DNA of 64,000 nucleotides, from assembly GCA_030765065.1 (NCBI GenBank), contig CM060983.1, positions 45,630,067 through 45,694,066 of the forward strand. The letters are read 5' to 3'. The DNA comes from Deroplatys truncata. Its lineage: Eukaryota; Arthropoda; Insecta; Mantodea; Mantidae. The notes under the pieces are model-generated. The model had not been told where the DNA came from. It saw only the letters and a list, made by a program, of their open reading frames with translations, and did no database searches. Positions 11,639-23,323 of this stretch are shown here, in pieces (position 1 is the first letter of the stretch; each line of letters starts with the position of its first letter). The translations under genes were made by a program, and so were the position numbers.

Positions 11639-12503
11639 TCTGATGTGTTACACTCACATGACTTTCTCTACTCTTGTACAATCTAATTTTACAAACGCCT
11701 ATTCTCCATATGCTTCATGTTAATCGAGATATCGAGATGTCAATCTTATTGGTAATTTTCTTGTAGATGCAAGGGGAATATGGTAGCTTTTAAGCGATAG
11801 TCAAATATTTTAACGCTGGTTGCTATGTGGCGCATTCCATTCTCTTTGCATGTCAGGACATAAAAAAATGAATAACGTATTTGAGAAAAAGTATAAGTAT
11901 TGGAAAATTTAAGGAAATAACAAGCAATATCTCGAAAACGGTTCACTCAACAAAAGAAATGTATATGACATAAGTTGTGTATTTTAAGGCGATCTACATT
12001 TTTTGTGCAGTAAAATTTTGTCTATCTCTTACGGTTTACCAGTTATGCAAAAGGCGTTCACAATGAAGAATACTTTTGGAGACATTCCCAGAAAATTCGA
12101 GATATACATTTCAATTTACATGACATTATCTTAAACATATGATATTTTCATCAAAATCGTTAGAGCCATTTTTGAGAAAATTAAAATTTTCGAAAAATTT
12201 TCCATGTAAAGGGTAGTCTGGAGTGGGGGGATTTTCTTGAAAACCTTCGTGTCGCATCTCTGGAAGATTCTGAACCTAAATACCAAGTTTGGTGCTTATC
12301 CGACTGTTCGGTTTTGAGTTATGCTACACACAGACACACACACACAGACACACACACACAGACACACACACGGACATGTTTCCAAAAATGCTTTTTTTTG
12401 GATTCAGGAGATCTCAAAACATATATTTCCGGTGAAATCTCGGTATCGAATTTTTGGGTGGAATGCAATACTTCCCCTACTTACTATACGTAGTAGAGAA
12501 AGT
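11639..12503 (-). mobile_element. Family H copy, full length
   Basis: Both termini are intact, about 865 bp. The internal microsatellite is an interrupted CA tract (ACACACACAGAC units) near 12321-12372. It lies only about 80 bp from the preceding copy in the same orientation. Confidence 0.93.
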
Positions 12504-12597
12504 AATAAGAAGAGGAAGACCAACAATTAAGTGCCGGGGGGGGTGCAATAGCACAAATACGAAGGAAAACGATGGCTGAAATAAAAACAATGCGTAT

Positions 12598-12600
<3 letters not shown>

Positions 12601-12639
<39 letters not shown>
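12601..12639. repeat. (TA)n microsatellite
   Basis: Uninterrupted TA dinucleotides, about 19 units. Confidence 0.98.
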
Positions 12640-12641
<2 letters not shown>

Positions 12642-12855
12642 AAGAAATGGATGGAAAGAGTTGCATTGTTTCATACAATAATATAATAGTGGCTGCTTAG
12701 CACAATAAAATGTACGCTAAATGGCAAACTATAAAAACTGTTGGTTTACGACTGTGAAATCGATGTTAAGTATTGACTCGTTGCTTTATTCATTAATCGA
12801 TGGCTTTATTCTTTTCTATTTCTCACGTTGACGAACAATAATGCATAACAGACCC

Positions 12856-12856
<1 letters not shown>

Positions 12857-12900
<44 letters not shown>
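12857..12900. repeat. (AAT)n microsatellite
   Basis: About 14-15 trinucleotide units. Any polyasparagine frame here is an artefact of the repeat. Confidence 0.98.
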
Positions 12901-12901
<1 letters not shown>

Positions 12902-13298
12902 GCAGCATACCAGTGTGGGAATGTAAAATGCATTCAAGAGAGAAATTGCTTAATGGGGTTGCCATAAACAAAATACATAGAAATTGAAGAGTGCAAATTT
13001 AAAGAAATAATGTTTACGGTTTACACTTCATTTAGAGAATAGTGGAATTTAGTAAATTTAATATAGGGGATACGGCTATTTATTTGATAATTCTACACTG
13101 TTCATGTCAAAATGTGTTTCAAGTGGTAAATGAATAAATGACTGTGTCAACTCGTGTTTATCATCTAATAATAGTGCCTATTTTAACTTGGTGTAGTGCC
13201 TATTTGTTGCCCATTTTAAGTTCTAACTTATAAAATCAGCGTTAAAGATAGATGTGTTGCCGATCTTGAGTTGAGTTATGATATTCCCTTCTGCAATA
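12901..13298. other. Unrecognised sequence
   Basis: About 400 bp between an AAT microsatellite and the first mariner, without a recognisable gene or repeat. Confidence 0.35.
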
Positions 13299-14570
13299 CG
13301 AGGGCGGATTGATAAGTCAGTGACTTTTTAGAGAAAATCACGTTTTTTCCCCCCAAAATTAATTTTATTTCTCAACATGGTCTCCTTTCAATTCAATATA
13401 CTTGTCCAACGTTTCTCCAATTTTTTTAACTCTTCCAAAAGTATGATTTTCCGAAGTCTGCAAAATATGAGGTGGTTTCTGCCATGATATGTTCATTGGA
13501 CGTGAATTTCTTCCCAGCGAGTCAGTTTTTCATATTTGCGAATAGGAAGAAGTCGCTCGGAGCCAAATCTGGAGAACATGGTGGGTAAGGTTCGTAGCCC
13601 AATTCCATAAATTTTGCGATGGCAATGGCAGACTTGTGTGCGGGTGCATTATCCTGGTGTAAGAGAACCTTTTTCTTCACCAAATGGGGTCGTTTCTTTA
13701 ACAATTCCTTGTGAAACTGACCCAGCACTGCGGCTTAATATGAACCTGTAATCGTTTTACCCTTTTCCAGCTAGTAGATGTCTGTCACCCCTTGTGAATC
13801 CCAAAAGACAGCTGTCATGATTTTTCCTGCCGACGGAATGGTTTTCGCTTTCTTTGGAGCACGTTCGCCGAAGGAAATCCACTGCTTTGATTGTTGTTTG
13901 GTTTCAGGTTGTTAGTAATGGACCCATGTTTCATCAACCGTGATATAACGCCGCAAAAACTCATTTGGATTGCCCTGGAACATGTTCAAACATCCCTGTG
14001 AAATGGTCACACGATTCCGCTTGCTCTCACCTGTGAGCAGTTGCAGCACCCATCTTGCTGGCAGCTTTCTCATACCCAAAAATTCGTGCAGAATGCTATA
14101 CACCCGTTCACTCGAGATGTTTGCGGTTTTGGCTATCTCACAGGTTTTCACTCGACGGTCTTCCAACACAATATCGTTAACTTTGGTGATCATTTCGTTG
14201 TTGTGACCTCAACCGGACGTCCTGTGCGCACATCTCTTATGCTCGAACGGCCACATCGAAGTCCTGTGAACCATGCCATGTGATGGAGCAGAGTCCCCAT
14301 AATGCTTGTTCAGGTTTTCTTCCGTTTCCTTCACCGTCTTACCACGCAAAAAGCAGTGCTTTATCAAAACACGAAATTCACTTTTCTTCATTTTCTACGA
14401 AGCAACACACATCTGCTTATTTTAGACGCTCTCAACAATGTTCTAAGAAACAAATGACGACGAATTTCTGCGATTATACACAGCATAGATGTAAGACTTG
14501 GGTGCAAACAAGAAACCTGTGATTAGAACCTATCTCTGGTCAAAGTCATGGACTTATCAATCCGCCCTTG
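13299..14570 (-). mobile_element. Mariner element, copy 1 (inactive), with TIRs and TA duplication
   Basis: A Tc1/mariner superfamily DNA transposon of 1272 bp. Its ends are CGAGGGCGGATTGATAAGTC and the inverse GACTTATCAATCCGCCCTTG, flanked by TA at 13297-13298 and 14571-14572. The transposase gene lies on the minus strand. A second copy, sharing a nonsense codon, is at 42128. Confidence 0.95.
13350..14391 (-). pseudogene. Mariner transposase pseudogene (DD34D type)
   Basis: The frame starts MKKSEFRVLIKHCF at 14391, in the N-terminal helix-turn-helix used for TIR binding. It continues SSERVYSILHEFLGMRKLPA and shows the catalytic blocks TVDETW, HQDNAPAH and SPDLAPSDFFLF, the three aspartates of the mariner triad. 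Breaks include a frameshift near 14240, stops after ITVDETWVHY and DIY, and a TAA after GSY. The TAG after DIY (13771-13773 on the complement) is also present in the 42.1-kb copy. It cannot make a working enzyme. Confidence 0.93.
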
Positions 14571-14839
14571 TACACTTGCAATGGCAGAAATGAGATGCCT
14601 TAGGTTTATATAGACTCTAAATGATAATGAAATTAATGTTATGACACTGCAGCCGAAATAGCAGTAATGTCTCAGCAATCCTGGCTTTCAACTCTTTAAT
14701 GCTTTCTTCTTAATTTACTTTTGTTTAAAGTCCCTTAAACACTAAAGTCATAACGCGACTATTAACATCATAATGAACAATTCACATATTAATTAACACA
14801 ATCTTCATTTACTGTATTAACACAACAGAAATTATAAAC

Positions 14840-15420
14840 TATGATATAAATTTATGCCTTTAAAGAAGTGAAGAACTTCAGGGTGGTTGATTGCTTTAGC
14901 CAAATCTGTGGAGATGCGGTGTAGATCTCTTTTTCCTTTGAAGATGGAGCAGCTGGCAAAGATGGTTTGATTGTAAGGAAGGTTGCAGTTGGAGAACATA
15001 GGGGCACATCGTTACTTTGTAGATATGCATGTGTCAGTGAGGTGTCGTCAGTCCGTCACTTTATTGGAGCAACTTGTTGCCTTCTTGCAGCGAACGTAAG
15101 AGTTGACGTGACTTCAGGATAAGGTCTGCTTTCGCGGAGTTTGATGGCAAGTTGATTCATCCATTGTTGTTTCCAGTGGTGTTTCAGGCGTCGTTTTATA
15201 TAGCTGAATACGTCGCTATAGGGCACTGGGATTGAGTGATCGCTCACTGGATGTTTGGTGGATTCTTTGGCAGCTGCATCTGCCGTTTCATTGTCAGTGA
15301 TGTCCGCATCCGCATTTGTCGTTTAGTAGAGAACCATCGGTACATATTTGAGTATTACTGGGATAGGTTGATATGAGTTCTTTGAATAGGATGGTTTTGG
15401 ATGTTTGTTTAGTTCTCTAT
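14840..15420 (-). pseudogene. LINE fragment: RNase H and C-terminal region of a non-LTR ORF2
   Basis: On the minus strand a CTDGSLLN block (first acidic residue of RNase H) is followed, after an internal gap, by ADITDNETADAAAKE, which resembles the terminal GNxxAD..AK motif of retrotransposon RNase H. About 60 further codons (FSYIKRRLKHHWKQQW) run to a stop near 15056. Past that stop, shifted frames still show LTHAYL- and FASCSIF-like pieces of a typical C-terminal tail. LINEs with a C-terminal RNase H of this kind include the I and Jockey/R1-like groups. The gap, stop and shifts mark a dead fragment. The reverse transcriptase domain is absent from the window. Confidence 0.68.
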
Positions 15421-15443
15421 AGTTAATGTACTAGTTTCCCAAA

Positions 15444-15722
15444 AATTAAATTGAGTTTTATTTATGGACGCTCTTTAACTGCTACGGTCTTTAGCGTCAC
15501 GTTCTATGTTGGGCGTGAAAGACCGGTAATTTTGCTCAGAGGCCTCTTTATCAGGCTTGAGGTTCTTTTACGTGTCGTAAATCTACAGGACCACCGGCTT
15601 TACTTCCCTTCCTAAGGAAGCCATGATAAGGATTTTAACGCCCGAAAAAAATCTATCGCCCTCTGAACCCGCGATCTCGGGAACTAGAAGCTAGCATGGT
15701 AACCACTACGCCACAGAGGACG
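15444..15722 (-). repeat. tRNA-derived SINE, family S (copy 2)
   Basis: Full-length minus-orientation copy: an AAATTGAGTTTTATTTATGG tail on the left and the head complement CCACTACGCCACAGAGGACG on the right. The tRNA-like A and B boxes are recognisable. Unlike the other four copies it is not inside family H sequence. No convincing target duplication was found. Confidence 0.9.
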
Positions 15723-15724
15723 AC

Positions 15725-16270
15725 ACTGATCTTCCAGGAATTACAGTGTGGAAGAAGACAAAGTTGTGGTATAGGAGGTAAAGTAATTGACTTTTTGAAG
15801 GTATCTAGAGATCCTCAGACTGAAAAGGATAACATGAATAGATCTGAAGACAAACATTTTAGAATTCTGTCTAGCTGCGATCTTCAGTGCATAAGAAAGG
15901 CTCAGTTGTTCACGCCTGATACAAAGAGGAGGTTCATCAGATGTACTTCAGATATTCAAGAGAAAGTAGTTGCACACAGACGACATATCTAAGAATCTGA
16001 TGGGACAGACAATATCCCCTATAGTTGGAGATGATTTTTCGCGAAGCTGCCACAGAAATTATCGCGGTTTATGATATAACACCATATTGCTGAAACTATG
16101 ATAGCTTCTCAAAGGGAAATCTTGCAATTTTTTTTCTTGGTCATTTACAGTTAGTTACGTGCATATTTCATTAGTTTCTTTTAGGTAGCGAAATTTCAAA
16201 GCCTTTAGCCTCGCTTCGGAAATGCTCCATTGCAATCTGATTCGGAGGCTCCTTATCTTAACTATGCTTT
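15725..16270. other. Unrecognised sequence with a 98-codon open frame
   Basis: A plus-strand frame (about 15696-15992) begins inside the SINE and runs into unique sequence. Its product (for example HFRILSSCDLQCIRKAQLF) matches no domain I recognise. The start in a SINE makes a real gene unlikely, but a decayed exon cannot be excluded. Confidence 0.3.
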
Positions 16271-16274
16271 TTGA

Positions 16275-16534
16275 AATGTGTAGATTATCATCATCATCAT
16301 CATCATTTTATGCTCCATTGACGTGCTGTCTTTAACATCAAAGATCATATCCACGGCTTTTTATCTTTGGAACAATTGCTCATCAGCTATGATATTCACT
16401 CGCTTACAGTGATGATAATCCTTTGTTTGGTGTTACTTTGGGTATTGCATTAAATTCACACACACCACTCCGGGAATCGAGCCCGGGACCTCTCGGTAAG
16501 AAGTCGACTCGCTGACCACTCGACCACGGAGGCA
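16275..16534 (-). repeat. tRNA-derived SINE, second family
   Basis: On the complement, GCCTCCGTGGTCGAGTGGTC is followed by a B box (GGGCTCGATTCCCGG). The body ends in an (ATG)n-like tail, seen here as ATCATCATCATCATC at 16286-16306. The same head occurs at 49640-49706. The 3' trinucleotide tail supports a retroposed SINE rather than a tRNA gene. Confidence 0.7.
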
Positions 16535-17295
16535 TTCGTGATGTAATTTAAAATTGAAGAGTGGTTTCTATTATGGAGGCTGCTAAAAGTGTACGATTTT
16601 TAGGATTGTTTCCCAAAATGCCAACTACATACCAGGACGCAAGACACAACTCGTTGCGAACGCACCTGAAATATAACGCTATGTGTACATTAACGATGTT
16701 GCATGGGTTGATTTTTAAACTCAATGACGACATATTAGTAATTAATTTCGTTTACATAACCCCTATTCTTTATGAAACTACAAAACACTTAAACAGTTAA
16801 TTAAAACTCCCAGGACACTATAAAGAACAAAATAAAAATACCGAGAAAACAGTATGTAAAAGCACTATTGAACAATCATAAATACTACAGTTTGTAATAG
16901 TGATTTCTTGTGAATGCAGCTGAGCGACTTCCACGTGTCACATTCGGCCTGCCTCGTCGCTATTTATAGAGAAAATCTCAGTTGGAAAGAAGTAATGACA
17001 TTTAAGTAACGCCAGTATAAGCTTGTTTATTCTCAGTAACCAGCTTACATAAAACTACTAAGACAAAACAAAAGTAAGGCCAAAAGTAACACTCAAAGAA
17101 GGAGGAGAAGTACCACAAGGAACTGCAAATTATAATAAGTGAATATTCGAAAATCGAGTATGATCGCAGAATATATGGATATGAACTTCGGCTTATTTAT
17201 TACTCTTATGTTAGCAATGTTTGCGCATCATAAAGACTTTTGTAGTCAATGCGATTATGTTGAATCCCTTTGTGTTATTTTATATCGATACTCAA
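16535..17295. other. Unrecognised sequence
   Basis: Short open frames (up to 79 codons) have no recognisable domain. No family H or SINE copy is seen. Confidence 0.35.
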
Positions 17296-17297
17296 TA

Positions 17298-17353
<56 letters not shown>

Positions 17354-17361
17354 CAACAACA
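17296..17361. repeat. (AAT)n followed by (AAC)n microsatellite
   Basis: About 18 AAT units run into four AAC-type units. Any polyasparagine frame across it is an artefact. Confidence 0.98.
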
Positions 17362-17410
17362 CTTGGTATTTAGTCTAGTTTGATGCTGTTGCTTTTATCA
17401 CAGTCTAATA

Positions 17411-18680
17411 CAGGGTGATTTATGAAGAACTGACGCATTTCTTTCTTTAATTACTCTGTTCGAAATTCACTCAATGCCCCAATTTTAGCACCAAATTAAG
17501 CAGAATGTTCTAGAGTTTCGATTGCCTGTCACTAGATGCGCAGATTTTAATGTTTTATTCGTAATTGTTAGTTTTATTGTCGGCAACTGTTTTTGAGATT
17601 TTGTTACAGCAATACGGATTACGAATTCAATTACAGCTACTCAAAGGGCATACTACCAGAGAGAATTTGGTGTTCGGAATCCTCCCCAAAGAAACACAAT
17701 AATGGGACTGGTAAACAAATTGGAAACAACTGGATCTCTGGTGAATGAAAAAGGCAAAACTCGTTCATCTAGGCTTCCCACGGTTGTTGACATAGGAGCA
17801 CGACTGGATCAGTCACCCAAAAAATCATTAAGACATTTGTCGCAGGAGACACGGTACGGCTACTCAATGTGTCGGAGAGCTGTGAAAAGTGCAGGCCTAA
17901 AGCCGTATAGGATTACGGTTGCCCATCAGTTACAGGAACCAGATAAGGATAGACGACTGAATTATTGTCGTTGGTTTCAGGCGTTCATTGTGCAAAGTCC
18001 TGCCATATTGTCCATCACATGGTTCATAGATGAAGCATGGTTCTATTTATCCGGCTATGTGAACTCAATAACTCATGCTATTGGGCCAGCGAAAATCTAC
18101 ATGTTGTTCATGAAGCCCCTATGCATCCGGTTAAAGTGGGAGTTTGGTGCGCAGAGGGACCAATTTTTTTTTTAAACAATGTGAACACTGCAGAGTACCG
18201 ACGGATTTTCATGGAGTTTGCTGAGCAACTAGACGATGTATAGCTGAGTCAAAGATATTTTCAGCAGGACGTGCTACATGCCATACATCAAATGAATCCA
18301 TGGCACTAATTGCAAGTTTCTTTGACGACCGGATAATTTCCAAGAACCTTGGCCACCGAGATCTCCGGACTTCTTTCTATGGGGTTACTTAAAAGATAGG
18401 ATTTATGCCACACGTCCCCAGACATTGGACGATCTGAAGCACAACATTACACAGGAGATTCAAGCTATTGGCATCAGAGTCCTCCAACGAGTGACCAGTA
18501 ACATGGAACGACGTGTTGAGTTGTGCCTTATGCAGGATGAAGGACATTTTCAACATTTGCTATAGAGTTAAATAATCTCCCAAAATTTCTCTGCATTTCA
18601 GGTATAATAAGTTGTCGCTGGCATAACTCGTTTTGAAACAACTAAAGAAATAAATGTGTCAGTTCTTCATAAATCACCCG
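17411..18680 (+). mobile_element. DUF4817-type Tc1/mariner-like transposon, copy 1
   Basis: TIRs are CAGGGTGATTTATGAAGAAC on the left and the inverse GTTCTTCATAAATCACCCG on the right, flanked by TA at 17409-17410 and 18681-18682. The second copy, at 58349-59662, has the same TIRs. This copy lost the start of the transposase and part of the sequence near 18150. Confidence 0.93.
17602..18567 (+). pseudogene. DUF4817-type transposase pseudogene, copy 1
   Basis: The family has an N-terminal helix-turn-helix (DUF4817) and a C-terminal DDE domain that cuts and joins the TIRs. Visible here are NPPQRNTIMGLVNKLETTGS (helix-turn-helix end), a 157-codon open stretch (17702-18175) with the first catalytic block IDEAWFYLSGYVN, then in shifted frames NTAEYRRIFMEFAEQLDDV, a damaged FQQD block, PDFFLWGYLKDRIYAT and RRVELCLMQDEGHFQ. 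The N-terminal 30 or so codons are deleted compared with the 58.5-kb copy. A short deletion before the poly-T at 18163 and several frameshifts inactivate it. Confidence 0.9.
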
Positions 18681-18682
18681 TA

Positions 18683-19618
18683 TAATACAGTTCGAAATTT
18701 TGTTAATTTTTCAACCAAACGATTGTAGCGCCTTTACCGCAAGCATAGCCACAGGGGGCATAGCTGTTCTAATTATTTATTTCACTGTGCGCTGTTACTC
18801 CACGGTCAATGTCGGAGAGAAGATCAACGAATATTACATGAATACGCTATTTTGTTATTTTTGAGGAAGTGAAATCCTAAGTAATTATTATTCTTATGTT
18901 GGCAATGTTCAACCTCAGACTGGCGCCATCCGAGTAGCCCTCCAACCTTGGGGTTTCCCCATGAGGCCAATACCTTATTTCTTCGACAGCAATCTAGCAT
19001 GCCGTCTACCAACTCTCACTCATGGTTGGCGTCTCACAAACCCGCCTGGGCGGAAAACCAGCCAGGCGTACCCAATCTCCCATGGGTATCGGAAACCACT
19101 GCCCCGCCGAGTCCAACCCAATCCGAACAGCTCCCCATGTTCGGCCCAGCGTATTTCTGGTAACGTCAGAAGTACCATGAGTGCTGAGGGTCCGCAGCGC
19201 CCAGACAGTAATTTTCACCTTATAACAAAGGTCACCCCTGTGCCAAGTTTGAACGAAATCAGTACAAGGCGTAGAAGCTACAACCCCTCCCCCCACACAC
19301 ACATAGAGATAAACGTTGTACTGCACTGAGGACTAAAACGTGCGTAATAATTCTGTTCATGCATGCAGTTGACTTTAAGATCTAATTGGAATGAGTGTGA
19401 TATAACTGAAGTCGATTTGAGTTGTAGTTTTCTTTCTCGGAGAGTTCTATTATAAATTATTGATTAATATTGGTGGATTTGTTTAAACTTCATTAATTAG
19501 AAATACGCATAGTGATGAAACTGCTGGATAAATCACGCTCGCAGGAAATCTCTAAGCAGTGGGGATTATGATGTGTAAAATCGAAACGGAAACCAGAACA
19601 TCTAACCCAAGCATGTAT
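18683..19618. other. GC-rich unrecognised stretch (18.9-19.3 kb) and flanks
   Basis: Between about 18915 and 19310 the base composition is clearly richer in G and C than its surroundings. Frames over 100 codons are open on both strands (18961-19329 plus; 19006-19326 minus). Both frames are low-complexity and proline/arginine-rich. No domain is recognised. It may be a fragment of a GC-rich retroelement. Confidence 0.35.
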
Positions 19619-20053
19619 TACTTTCTCTACCATGTGTATAGTAAGTAGAGATGGTATTGCATTCCACCCAAAATTCCATACCGAGATATCGCCGTAAATG
19701 CATGTTTTGAGGCTCTAAATCCAAATAAAGCATTTTTAGAAAAAGGTCCGCGTGTGTGTGAACACCATAACTCAAAAACGAAACGTTGGATAAATACCAC
19801 ACTTATTTACGTTCAAATGTTTACCTTCCAAAGATGCGACACGATTTTCAAGAAAATCCCCCACCCCAACTACCCTTTACATGGAACATTTTAAAATGTT
19901 TTTGATTTTTTAAAACATGGCTAACGATTTTAATTAAAATATCATATATGAAAGATACTTAAATGACAAATAATATGTATATCTTGAATTTTCTGGATAT
20001 AACCTTTGAAGTCCTCTTTATTCAGAAGGAATTTTGTATAATCCTGTGTAACT
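19619..20053 (+). mobile_element. Family H copy, 3' truncated
   Basis: The terminus CTTTCTCTACCATGTGTATA is intact and the core runs to AATTTTCTGGATATAACC and GGAATTTTGTATAATCCTG, where it is cut off next to a Tc1 fragment. A short TGTGTG tract sits at the usual microsatellite place (about 19753). Confidence 0.82.
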
Positions 20054-20165
20054 AGAACGCAAGACTGGACATGAATTGGTTGTTATGGAATGTACCCAAA
20101 CTACTACAAACACCTCCTCAGAGTCCAGACTTGAATGCAATCGAGAATCTGTGGTCTTGTTTCTT
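20050..20165 (+). pseudogene. Tc1-like transposase C-terminal fragment
   Basis: Reading from 20077 gives WLLWNVPKLLQTPPQ then SPDLNAIENLWSC. SPDLNxIENLW is the signature around the third catalytic residue (E) of Tc1 DD34E transposases. Only about 30 codons remain, with no TIR seen, so this is a relic. It differs from the mariner SPDLAPSDFF block. Confidence 0.75.
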
Positions 20166-21087
20166 TTACAAATTTAATTTGTAAGTTCATAAGTTAATCT
20201 TTAGTTAATTCCTAAAACAGCACGTGTTATATTGTTCAACAAGTATGGAAAAAAAATATTAATTTAACTGGTCTACTGGTCTAGACTGGTCAACTGGTCT
20301 AATAAATATTAAAGTATTTTCTTAGAAAATTGAAGTGTACGAATAAGAATGTTGTATACTGTAGCTCGAAGAGAATGGATCCCGTTCTCTCGCTAGGGAA
20401 GCAGACATTCTATCTCCTGAACCAACGCTGTGGACTCTTCCTAATTATCGTTCCGGTGAAGAAATTGCATTTCTCTGGTTCCCTTATCAGCTGATTACAG
20501 TGTGTTCCCTATCAGCTGATTTCACTGTCGCTATGGGTGTTATCTTTTTGTACGATATTACAAATACCACTTATGTTCGTGGCTTCGTTTTGCAGAAGCC
20601 ATTTAAGAGAAGTTGTTTTAAGTCATCCTGTACATCAGTTGTTTATAGCGTTATTGGACGTAACATATCCTTTATGGAACACTTAAAAAAGTTACATCTG
20701 CAACAAATTGACTGATTAAAAAAGAAAGTAATTGCTTCTCAAGTAATAAACACCACCTTCTTAGGAAAGTTATCTTTTACTGAATAAAGACGTTGGTCCC
20801 AAACCATATCTTAGTTTGTAGCTTGGCATAAATAAATCTTAATTTAAAAGCGAATTTTAAATGTTTTCAAACGATATTTGCATTACAATCACCTCATTAT
20901 CTACAAACGATTCATACAAAGGCTTTTTTTTATCACTTGATGTTAATCAAGGTTTCATATTCGCCAGAAACGTTTCACAACACATTTTGCTGTGGGATGT
21001 AGACCGAGACGACAGTAAACTGTTATAAAGCATTGCATATAATTATGCTAGCCTTGACATTACATTTAGGGGAATTCAGTGTAAAAA
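20166..21087. other. Unrecognised sequence with short internal repeats
   Basis: It includes repeated ACTGGTCTA/ACTGGTCAA units near 20268-20300. A tandem pair of TATCAGCTGATT-containing units (20485 and 20511) is also present. A 71-codon plus-strand frame (20500-20715) has no recognised domain. Confidence 0.35.
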
Positions 21088-21141
21088 TCGTACGTTGGAT
21101 TCACATGACTTTCTCTTCTCGCTCTTCTACTATAAATTTTT

Positions 21142-21956
21142 ACTTTCTCTACTACGTATAGTAAGTAGGGGAAGTATTGCATTCCATCCAAAAATTCGAT
21201 ACCGAGGTTTCACCGGAAATACATGTTTTGAGGTGCACTGAATGCATATAAAGCATTTTTGGAAACATGTCCGTGTGTGTGAACAACATAACTCAGAAAC
21301 GAACAGTTGGATAAGCACCAAACTTGGTATTTAGGTTCAGTATCTTCCACAGATGCGACACGAAGGTTTTCAAGAAAATCCCCCACCCCAGATTACCCTT
21401 TACATGGAACATTTTTCGAAAATTTTAATTTATCAAAAATGGCTCTAACGATTTTGATTGAAATATCGTATATTTAAGATTTTTTCATGTATATCTCGAA
21501 TTTTTTGGGAATGTCTCCAAAAGTATTCTTCATTGTGAACGACTTTTGCATAACTGGTAAACCATAAGAGATAGACAAAATGTTACTACACAAAAAATGT
21601 AGATTGCGTTAAAATACACAATTTATGTCATATACATTTTTTTATTTGGTTGAGTGAGCCATTTTCGAGATATTGCTTGTTATTCCCTTAAAATTTCCAA
21701 TACTTATACTTTTTCTCAAATGGGAATTGTTATTCATTTTTTTATGTCCTAGACATGCAAAGAGAATGGAATTCGCCACATAGCAACAAGTTCTTAAAAT
21801 ATTTGACTATCGGTTAAAGCCTACTAATTCCCCTTGCATCTACAAGAAAATTAGCAATAAGATTAACATCTCGATTAACATGAAGCATACGGAGAATAAA
21901 GAGTTTGTAAAAATAGTTTGTACATAGAGAAAGTCATGTGAGTGTAACACATCAGA
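21142..21956 (+). mobile_element. Family H copy, full length, inserted in an older copy
   Basis: Both termini are present (ACTTTCTCTACTACGTATAG; AACACATCAGA), about 815 bp. It was inserted in plus orientation at an ATTTTT site of a minus-orientation host. Only a short TGTGTGTG tract is present, so its microsatellite has not expanded. Confidence 0.92.
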
Positions 21957-22431
21957 TTTTAACAAAAACATTTTATTCTCTCTACTTCCTGTTAATACAA
22001 ATAAACTTTCAATTTAATTTACACATTTTGTAACATTTGTAGCATGCGGTAGGTAAGGCGTTAGTCAGGTTTTTTTAAAGAACGTGTTGCTAAGTGATGA
22101 CTTTGAAATTCCACGTTCTTTGCATAACCGCGAGAGAAAGAAGGGGGGAGGAATGAAAAAAGAACGAATTACTACTTACCATTGAGAAAGGTATAAGTGT
22201 TTGAAAATGCGAACCAATAACAAGGAATATCTTGAAAATAGTTAACCCTCCCCCCCTCAAAATGGCAAATTGTGTCTTAACGAGATCTACATTTTTTTTT
22301 ATCTTGCCTTTTGTCAGTTATACAAACGTCATTCAGAATGAATAGGACTTATGAGACTGTTCTCAGAAAATTCAAGATATACATTTCATTTGTCATTAAA
22401 ATATCTTAAACATATATTTTAATAAAAAAAA

Positions 22432-23323
22432 TCTGATGTGTTACACTCACATGACTTTCTCTACTCTTGTACAATCTAATTTTACAAACGCTTATTCTCC
22501 ATATGGTTCATGTTAATCGAGATATCGAGATGTCAATCTTATTGGTAATTTTCTTGTAGATGCAAGGGAAATATGGTAGCTTTTAAGCGATAGTCAAATA
22601 TTTTAACGCTGGTTGCTATGTGGCGCATTCCATTCTCTTTGCATGTCCAGGACATAAAAAAAATGAATAACGAATGTGAGAAAACGTATAAGTATTGTAA
22701 AATTTAAGGAAATAACAAGCAATATCTCTAAAACGGTTCACTCAACAAAAGAAATGTATATGACATAAGTTGTGTATTTTAACGCGATCTACATTTTTTG
22801 TGTAGTAAAATTTTGTCTATCTCTTATGGTTTACCAGTTATGCAAAAGTCGTTCACAATGAAGAATACTTTTGGAGACATTCCCAGAAAATTCGAGATAT
22901 ACATTTCATTTCTCATGACATTATCTTAAACATATGATACTTTCATCAAAATCGTTAGAGCCATTTTTGAGAAAATTAAAATTTTCGAAAAATCTTCCAT
23001 GTAAAGGGTAGTCTGGGGTGGGGGAATTTTCTTGAAAACCTTCGTGTCGCATCTCTGGAAGATACTGAACCTAAATACCAAGTTTGGTGCTTATCCGACT
23101 GTTCGTTTTTGAGTTATGCTGTTCACAGACACACACACAGACACACACACAGACACACACACACACACAGACACACACACAGACACACACACGGACATGT
23201 TTCCAAAAATGCTTTTTTTGGATTCAAGAGGTCTCAAAACATGTATTTCCGGTGAAATCTCGGTATCGAATTTTTGGGTGGAATGCAATACTTCCCCTAC
23301 TTACTATACGTAGTAGAGAAAGT
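22432..23323 (-). mobile_element. Family H copy, full length, inserted in an older copy
   Basis: About 892 bp with both termini. The microsatellite at 23126-23192 is a compound ACAC/AGAC tract. Host sequence resumes immediately after the A-run on the right. The host flank on the left is the AATAAAAAAA run, in line with T/A-run targeting. Confidence 0.93.

Noticed and set aside
17139-17378. A frame ending in polyasparagine
   Set aside because: The asparagines come from an AAT microsatellite, and the upstream part has no recognised domain.
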